From Luteibacter sp. OK325 (GTDB lineage: Bacteria; Pseudomonadota; Gammaproteobacteria; Xanthomonadales; Rhodanobacteraceae): DNA of 64,000 nucleotides. The stretch covers positions 310,001 through 374,000 of the forward strand of contig NZ_QAOX01000003.1 in assembly GCF_003050935.1 (NCBI RefSeq), written 5' to 3'. Every line of letters starts with the position of its first letter. Position 1 is the stretch's first letter. The notes below the pieces were generated by a model. It saw nothing but the letters and a program-made list of their open reading frames with translations. It did no database searches and had not been told where the DNA came from. Below are positions 59,302 to 64,000 of the stretch, piece after piece. The translations under genes and the position numbers were made by a program.

Positions 59302-59448
59302 CCCCGAAGGGTAGCTCAGGCCCGTCCCGGCGCCAATTTCGCGGGCTACCTTGCCCGATAAGTCCACCTCCCGTAACCTCCCGTCTCTCAACGAGTTCAC
59401 GAAAAGCGGTCACGGGGCTACCCCCGGCCTTCATAGGGGTAAGTCACG

Positions 59449-60753
59449 ATGCTGGGTCTGTTGGGCCATGTAGGGTTTGGCCTGTTCGGTTTGGCGATGC
59501 TTATCGCCATCGCCTTCTGTTTTTCGAACAACAAGCGGGTCGTCGACTGGAAGCTGGTCGCGACCGGCATCACCCTGCAGATCGCCTTCGCGGCGGTCGT
59601 GCTCAAGGTGCCGCTGGGCCGCGATGTCTTCGACGCCATCGCCACCGGTTTCGTGCACCTGCTCGACTATGTCGACGTGGGTTCGCGCTTCATCTTCGGC
59701 AGCCTGCTCGACAGTTCCAGGTTCGGCGTGATCTTCGCCGTGAAGGTGCTGCCGACCATCGTCTTCTTCGCCTCGCTTACCGGCGTGCTGTACCACATCG
59801 GCGTGATGCAGCAGATCGTCAAGGGCATGGCCTGGGTCATCACCAAGGTGATGCGCGTGTCCGGCGCGGAAACCACCAGCGTCTGCGCCAGTGTGTTCAT
59901 CGGCCAGACCGAAGCACCGCTGACCATCAAGCCCTATATCGAGCGCATGACCCAGGCCGAGCTCATGACCGTCATGATCGGCGGCATGGCGCACATCGCC
60001 GGCTCCGTGATGGCCGCCTATGTGGCGATGCTCGGCGGCGACGATCCGGCGATGCGCATGTTCTACGCCAAGCACCTGCTCACCGCTTCGGTCATGGCCG
60101 CGCCGGCGACGATGGTCCTGGCCAAGATCCTCGTACCCGAAACGCAGGAGCCGCTCACCCGCGGCACCGTGAAGATCGAGGTCGAGAAGACCACCGCCAA
60201 TATCATCGATGCGGCTGCCACCGGCGCGGGCGACGGCCTCAAGCTGGCCATGAACGTCGGCGCCATGCTGCTCGCCTTCATCGCGCTCATCGCGCTGGTG
60301 AACGGTCCGGTGCAGTGGTTCGGTACGCTCGGCGGCGAGCACAGCCTCAACGCATGGCTCAGCGCCGTCAACGGCCACGAAATCAAGCTCAGCCTCGAGA
60401 CCATCTTCGGCTGGGTGCTCTCACCCATCGCCTGGCTGATCGGCGTGCCCTGGCAGGATGCGACTCTCGTCGGCAGCTTCATCGGCGAGAAGGTCGTCAT
60501 CAACGAGTTCGTCGCCTATGCCGACCTCGCCAAGCATCTCGACCAGTTGCTGCCGCATAGCCGCCTCATCGCTACATATGCGCTGTGTGGCTTCGCCAAC
60601 TTCTCGTCCATCGCGATCCAGATCGGCGGCATCGGCGGCCTTGCCCCGAACCGTCGTGGCGACCTCGCCCGCCTCGGCCTGCGTGCCGTGCTGGGCGGCT
60701 CCATCGCCACATTCATGACGGCGACCATCGCTGGCGTGCTCGAGCAGTTCTGA
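59449..60753 (+). CDS. nupC: NupC-type concentrative nucleoside transporter
   Basis: A 434-residue membrane protein of the CNT family. FVHLLDYVDVGSRFIFGSL (about 64-82), VFIGQTEAPLTIKPYIERMTQAELMTVMIGGMAHIAGSVMAAY (about 148-190) and INEFVAYADLAKHL with CGFANFSSIAIQIGGIGGLAPNRR (about 350-408) are conserved substrate and ion-site blocks. It imports nucleosides with H+ or Na+. A TACCCC/GGGGTA hairpin could cover its ribosome site. The ribokinase-like gene begins three bases after its stop. Confidence 0.92.
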   Translation: MLGLLGHVGFGLFGLAMLIAIAFCFSNNKRVVDWKLVATGITLQIAFAAVVLKVPLGRDVFDAIATGFVHLLDYVDVGSRFIFGSLLDSSRFGVIFAVKVLPTIVFFASLTGVLYHIGVMQQIVKGMAWVITKVMRVSGAETTSVCASVFIGQTEAPLTIKPYIERMTQAELMTVMIGGMAHIAGSVMAAYVAMLGGDDPAMRMFYAKHLLTASVMAAPATMVLAKILVPETQEPLTRGTVKIEVEKTTANIIDAAATGAGDGLKLAMNVGAMLLAFIALIALVNGPVQWFGTLGGEHSLNAWLSAVNGHEIKLSLETIFGWVLSPIAWLIGVPWQDATLVGSFIGEKVVINEFVAYADLAKHLDQLLPHSRLIATYALCGFANFSSIAIQIGGIGGLAPNRRGDLARLGLRAVLGGSIATFMTATIAGVLEQF

Positions 60754-60756
60754 GGC

Positions 60757-61605
60757 ATGACCGCCGTACGTCTTGTTGTCGTCGGCGGTTACAGCGAAGA
60801 AGAGCGCTGGCAGACAGCGCAGCTTCCGCGCAATGGTGAACCTGCGTATGCCGATGCTTTCGAGCGTCGGCCAGGCGGAAAAGCCTTCCATCAGGCCGTG
60901 GCGGCGTCCCATGCGGGTGTTGCTGTCGGACTTATCGCCGCCATCGGCGATGACGTCATCGATCCCGCCGGCTTGCCGCCCTTGGTCGATGCGCGCTGGC
61001 AGATGACACCGGGCGTGCGTACCGGGCGTACGGCGCTGATCGTCGATGCGAAGGGACAGACGATTTCCGCACTTTCGTCGGGCGCCAACGATCATCTTTC
61101 GATGGAGTTCGTTGCCACGCAGTCGGATCTTTTCGATGTGGCGAAAGTGCTGCTGATTTCTGCCGAGGCGAACATCGATACGGTAGCGGCGACGCTGGAA
61201 CTCGCCGGCTCGAAACGCCTGTTGCGGATTCTCGATCCGGGCCCGCTCCCGCCCGCACTTTCGGTCCGCGAATTCGCGAGCACCGATGTCTTGCTGCTAA
61301 GCCTGCAAGAGTTCGCGCGCTGCGTCGGCCGCTTCCTCTCCATCGACATCACCGCGACCACGGTGACCGGCATGGACGACACCACCATCAACGCCCTCGC
61401 CCGCCGCCTCTGCGCCGGCACGGTGGTCGTCTCCCTCGACAAGAGCTGCCTGGTCTCCCACGGCACCGACCGCCACGGCGACAACGCGGATGTCTACCGC
61501 GCCGGCTCATGCGGCCTTGGCGACACCTTCAAAGGCACCCTCGCCGCTAAACTAGTCAACGCCAAATGCTTCCGCGATGCCCTGACCGCGGCTTGCGTAG
61601 CGTAA
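60757..61605 (+). CDS. Ribokinase-like (PfkB) sugar or nucleoside kinase
   Basis: A 282-residue kinase of the PfkB/ribokinase family. RRPGGKAFHQAVAASHAG (about 37-54) corresponds to the GGKGANQAVAAA motif, LDPGPLPP (about 167) to the NPAPA segment, and GSCGLGDTFKGTLAAKL (about 250-266) to the catalytic GAGDTF motif with Leu for the middle Ala. All essential residues appear present but the sequence is divergent. Coupling to the nucleoside transporter suggests a nucleoside or ribose kinase of a salvage route (inference). Confidence 0.78.
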   Translation: MTAVRLVVVGGYSEEERWQTAQLPRNGEPAYADAFERRPGGKAFHQAVAASHAGVAVGLIAAIGDDVIDPAGLPPLVDARWQMTPGVRTGRTALIVDAKGQTISALSSGANDHLSMEFVATQSDLFDVAKVLLISAEANIDTVAATLELAGSKRLLRILDPGPLPPALSVREFASTDVLLLSLQEFARCVGRFLSIDITATTVTGMDDTTINALARRLCAGTVVVSLDKSCLVSHGTDRHGDNADVYRAGSCGLGDTFKGTLAAKLVNAKCFRDALTAACVA

Positions 61606-61614
61606 CCGCTTTCC

Positions 61615-61638
61615 TGTGGGAGCCGCTTCAGCGGCGAT
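61615..61638. repeat. Single direct REP unit
   Basis: One GCTTCAGC unit between the convergent kinase and glutamine cyclotransferase genes. Confidence 0.9.
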
Positions 61639-61655
61639 GCCCTCCCCACCAAAAC

Positions 61656-62435
61656 CTACCGCCCAACCCTAACCTCATAAACCGCCTTCCACCGCTTCCC
61701 GGTAACGAAGAGGCGATCCCGCCCCGCATCGTAAGCAATCCCGTTGAGAACATCGTTCTCCGGATCCCCCACCGTCTGCGCCTGCACCAGCTTCGTCATA
61801 TCGATCCACCCCACCACGTGCCCCGACTTCGGATCGATCTCCGCAATCCGCGCCGTCTGCCACACGTTGGCGTAAATCTTCCCCTTCACCCACTCCAGCT
61901 CGTTGATCTGCTGCAACGGCACGCCATTCGCCGTCACGCTGATCGAACCGGTCTGTGTAAAGGTTTGCGGATCCAGAATGCGAATGACCGGCGTCCCGTC
62001 GCTCATGTAGATGTGGTCGGCATCGCGCGTCATCGCCCAGCCTTCGCCGGGATAGCGAATCTGGTCGATGAGCTTGAAGGTCGCCTTGTCGTAGATGAAG
62101 CCGACACCTTGCTGCCATGAGAGCTGCAGGATGCGCTGGTTCGAGGCAATGATGCCTTCACCGAAGTAGCCTGCCGGCGTGTCGCGCCGCTGGACGACCT
62201 CGCCGGTTTCCGCCTTTACCTTGCGCACGCCCGCGCCTTCGAACTCACCGGTGCTTTCGTAGAAGTAGCCGTCTTCGTAGAAGAGGCCTTCGGTGAAGGC
62301 GGTGGGGTCGTGGGGGTAGGTGTGGATGATGCGGTAGGGGTGGATGGGGATGTTGTCGGTGTGGGCGCAGGCGGCTGGGACGAGAGCGATCGACAGGCAG
62401 GCCCACAAGGTTTTGCGGGCGACGGGGTGATTCAT
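61656..62435 (-). CDS. Glutamine cyclotransferase (exported)
   Basis: A 259-residue protein of the Glu_cyclase_2 family (plant/bacterial type glutaminyl-peptide cyclotransferase, a five-bladed propeller). A signal peptide (ACLSIALVPAACAH) contains a possible lipobox. HDPTAFTEGLFYEDGYFYESTGEFEGAGVRKV (about 42-73) and INELEWVKGKIYANVWQT (about 176-193) with NGIAYD (about 233) are diagnostic. It closes N-terminal glutamine into pyroglutamate on secreted peptides. It joins DPP IV and DUF885 as an exported peptide-modifying enzyme. Confidence 0.9.
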   Translation of the reverse strand: MNHPVARKTLWACLSIALVPAACAHTDNIPIHPYRIIHTYPHDPTAFTEGLFYEDGYFYESTGEFEGAGVRKVKAETGEVVQRRDTPAGYFGEGIIASNQRILQLSWQQGVGFIYDKATFKLIDQIRYPGEGWAMTRDADHIYMSDGTPVIRILDPQTFTQTGSISVTANGVPLQQINELEWVKGKIYANVWQTARIAEIDPKSGHVVGWIDMTKLVQAQTVGDPENDVLNGIAYDAGRDRLFVTGKRWKAVYEVRVGR

Positions 62436-62467
62436 TGCGAAGGGTCCGGCGTTCGGTGGTGAGCAGT

Positions 62468-62623
62468 TTAGACGGATTGGTCGTCCGTCTTCACCTCGAC
62501 GTCGGGCCCTCCGTCCGCCGGAGGACAGATGGCGTAGAACTGGTGCAGCGTCGCTTCGTCGATTATGCCCTTGCGATGCAAGATGGCCAGATCTCTTCGT
62601 AGCGACTCAATGATGTCATTCAC
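62468..62623 (-). CDS. Small antitoxin-like protein, 51 aa
   Basis: A short gene starting GTG 62623 and stopping TAA 62468. The product begins MNDIIESLRRDLAILHRKGIIDEATL and ends in an acidic tail PDVEVKTDDQSV. The helical N-terminal part with the following HQFYAICPP resembles the first helices of small XRE/HigA-type antitoxins (LHKxGxIDExTLxxFDALC), but an HTH is not complete. GAGGGAGA precedes the start. It overlaps the previous gene by eight bases, so it is translationally coupled with the cassette. Confidence 0.55.
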   Translation of the reverse strand: MNDIIESLRRDLAILHRKGIIDEATLHQFYAICPPADGGPDVEVKTDDQSV

Positions 62624-62909
62624 TCTTCAAACTCTCCCTCCCTGATCCGTGCCGCCGCACCATTTGTAGACGAACTCGCGCTCGCTGACGGATTGCGTTT
62701 TGGCAATCAAAAGGAGCAGTGACGACATTGAAAATTTCATCGCCCTTCGCCACACGAACGGAAACGATATGGCGTTCGTGCACTACACCCTTCTCGTCAC
62801 TGCCTACCAGCAACCAGTTCCAAACGACATTGTCCGACGCCCGATCGATGCTCTCCGTTCGCAGGAAAGTAAATCGAGTAGAACTGGCGAAGCGACCTAG
62901 AAGCGTCAA
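62616..62909 (-). CDS. Small hypothetical protein, 97 aa
   Basis: The start is TTG 62909, overlapping the stop of the upstream gene by four bases (TTGA). The product is basic at the C-terminus (RARVRLQMVRRHGSGRESLKSE) with a beta-rich middle (VVWNWLLVGSDEKGVVHERHIVSVRVAKGDEIFNVVTAPFD). It is not recognised. The base composition is AT-richer than the rest of the window. Confidence 0.5.
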   Translation of the reverse strand: MTLLGRFASSTRFTFLRTESIDRASDNVVWNWLLVGSDEKGVVHERHIVSVRVAKGDEIFNVVTAPFDCQNAIRQRARVRLQMVRRHGSGRESLKSE

Positions 62910-63271
62910 TCGCGAAGCCTCAGTTCGAACACTGTCGGGTTACCGAGTTGAGCACCGTCGGTACTCGACTTCTTAAGAAGCACCTTCACACGCCCTCCCT
63001 TCTTCGAGCCGGTCAAGCTCGCGGTGTATTCGACGCGCGTGAACGCCCTTGAGGCGTCGACCGTCTCAAGTATGTGGAACACCTTAATGTCTTCGTCGTT
63101 AACGATCCCGAAAGCATCAAGAACACCTTTGTCTCCAACGATCGCCTGTTTGACCGCTATCATTTTCGGGTCAAAGAGGTAGTAGATCTTGAGCGACGAC
63201 GCCACTATCACGCCTGACAATAGCGCCCAAAGCATGAATCGCAGGATCCGTTTCAAATGGATCCTTACCAA
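62906..63271 (-). CDS. Membrane-anchored Coa1-like protein, 121 aa
   Basis: One N-terminal membrane helix (ILRFMLWALLSGVIVASSLKIYYLF, about 9-33) is followed by a small alpha/beta domain: AVKQAIVGDKGVLDAFGIV, TRVEYTASLTGSKKGGRVKVLLKKSS and a final FELRLRD strand. This pattern resembles cytochrome-oxidase-assembly-factor-1-like (Coa1) domains found in many small bacterial hypothetical proteins. The function is unknown. It overlaps the upstream gene by seven bases. Confidence 0.6.
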   Translation of the reverse strand: MVRIHLKRILRFMLWALLSGVIVASSLKIYYLFDPKMIAVKQAIVGDKGVLDAFGIVNDEDIKVFHILETVDASRAFTRVEYTASLTGSKKGGRVKVLLKKSSTDGAQLGNPTVFELRLRD

Positions 63272-63468
63272 TTCGAGTAACTCCCCGCTTCAGCGCTAAA
63301 TGACACACCGAATCGCACACCAACTTTATTGAACTCCTTTTCAATACCAATGGTTGGCGTCGGTGCGATCGTGTATCCGTTAGGAATCAACGACGATACA
63401 AATGCTGTCAATGGCGTAATGTGACGGAATAACTTCCATTCACGCCCTGGATCATACCGCTCATTCAT
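63265..63468 (-). CDS. Small hypothetical protein, 67 aa
   Basis: The product starts MNERYDPGREWKLF and ends GVRFGVSFSAEAGSYSNW, with a run of alternating residues that could form beta strands (GYTIAPTPTIGIEKEF). It has no signal peptide or membrane helix. It may be a fragment of a larger protein. It overlaps the next gene by seven bases and follows the lipoprotein gene by 34 bases. Confidence 0.45.
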   Translation of the reverse strand: MNERYDPGREWKLFRHITPLTAFVSSLIPNGYTIAPTPTIGIEKEFNKVGVRFGVSFSAEAGSYSNW

Positions 63469-63502
63469 TGCCTTCTATTGCCTAACGTAACCCGGAAGGT
63501 TC

Positions 63503-63931
63503 TCAGCGACCATCATTGAGCTCTCGAAGCATCGATCCAGGGGGTGCATTCGCATCGACGACTCCGTTCCTTAGCTCAACACGCACCTCATCGCGTGGAA
63601 TTCCTTCCGGAACCTTCCGCTGCACATTCGCAGCGGTGGCATATTCGACCACCACTTGGAAAGAATTTACCCAACGCACATTTACACCGAAAGCGCTGGA
63701 ATTTCTTGACGCGTCGTAGAGGGTGGCCGATACCATGGGCGAGGTGCATCCCTCTCCCACTGCGACAACACAGACATCGTACCAATAGGACGTCGTTGCA
63801 CCAGCACCCCGCTCAACGACAACAGCTTCGTGACGACCGTCCGGGGAGGCAATCCGCACGACTTCGTCACCCTTGTCGACGCAACCTCCTGCAAGGACGA
63901 CTACGACAATCATTAATCGTCGAATGATCAT
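63503..63931 (-). CDS. Small lipoprotein, 142 aa
   Basis: MIIRRLMIVVVVLAGGCVDKGDE gives a signal peptide with the lipobox LAGGC (Cys about 17). The mature part starts VRIASPDGRHEAVVVERGAGATTSYWYDVCVV and continues as a beta-rich domain with SPDG motifs like small DUF5412-type lipoproteins. The function is unknown. It is the first gene of the right-edge cassette. ATG 63931 is chosen for the signal peptide; the ribosome site is weak. The final 69 bases of the window hold no gene that I can support, although a stop codon QLNGL-TGA near 63983 may end an upstream gene. Confidence 0.6.
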   Translation of the reverse strand: MIIRRLMIVVVVLAGGCVDKGDEVVRIASPDGRHEAVVVERGAGATTSYWYDVCVVAVGEGCTSPMVSATLYDASRNSSAFGVNVRWVNSFQVVVEYATAANVQRKVPEGIPRDEVRVELRNGVVDANAPPGSMLRELNDGR

Positions 63932-64000
63932 GTTTCTTCGTACCCCATGTAAGTCGTCGCGGTAGCAAAACAAGTGCGGTCATCACAGCCCGTTCAACTG

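Overview
This looks like a high-GC chromosomal window from a gammaproteobacterium of the Xanthomonadales, most likely Rhodanobacteraceae (Luteibacter/Dyella/Rhodanobacter-like). The reasons are an Oar-type TonB-dependent receptor, an exported dipeptidyl peptidase IV and other secreted peptidases, a Tat-exported MsrB, an OprB porin, and dense intergenic palindromes starting GTGGGAGCC / GTAGGAGCC. The assignment is inferred from gene content only. I saw no rRNA, tRNA, CRISPR array, prophage or intact insertion sequence.

Layout. 1-24: first codons of a probable exonuclease III gene leaving on the left. 646-9177: Oar-like receptor, ferredoxin-NADP reductase, a small kinase-like protein, a DUF3298 lipoprotein coupled to a DUF456 membrane protein, and a DUF885 metallopeptidase. 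9342-20902: housekeeping and stress genes: hemolysin III-type membrane protein, UspA, a stand-alone TonB, a cysteine-dioxygenase-like cupin with a YdhS-like flavoprotein, a zinc-type alcohol dehydrogenase, two MFS carriers, cardiolipin synthase and an exported esterase. 21075-35723: a myo-inositol catabolic locus. On the minus strand an RpiR regulator overlaps two Gfo/Idh/MocA dehydrogenases (IolG type). Divergently, on the plus strand, come an ABC importer (binding protein, permease, single-domain ATPase), an IolC kinase fused to a DUF2090 aldolase, IolD, IolE, IolB, IolA and a carbohydrate porin. Together they cover uptake and the whole route from inositol to dihydroxyacetone phosphate and acetyl-CoA. 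35973-47058: HAD hydrolase, YihY, glycine-zipper, MsrB, a possibly degraded amidase, DPP IV, SDR, a PA2169-type four-helix protein and a YdcF-like protein. 47240-50298: a sensor kinase, a FixJ-type regulator and a receiver-only protein. 50553-62435: two related short AraC regulators, WrbA, a hypothetical gene with a palindrome pair inside its reading frame, two divergent GH13 enzymes, MarR and LysE genes with overlapping stop codons, a NupC transporter with a ribokinase-like kinase, and a glutamine cyclotransferase. 62468-63931: visibly AT-richer DNA with five small tightly packed genes on the minus strand, which looks like accessory DNA.

The main structural theme is a REP/BIME-type palindrome family: about fifty units in twenty clusters, nearly always at 3' ends of genes. 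Three core types share the same flanks, and inverted pairs are often separated by a second GC-rich palindrome. Some copies supply the stop codon of the neighbouring gene, and one pair lies in frame inside a coding sequence. Other points worth following are a GGAA-N6-TTCC site and a TGCAAT-N4-ATTGCA palindrome in the iol divergent promoter, a 20-bp motif shared by the leaders of the TonB receptor and tonB genes, an abrupt change of codon use near the end of iolA, and the AT-rich right-edge cassette.
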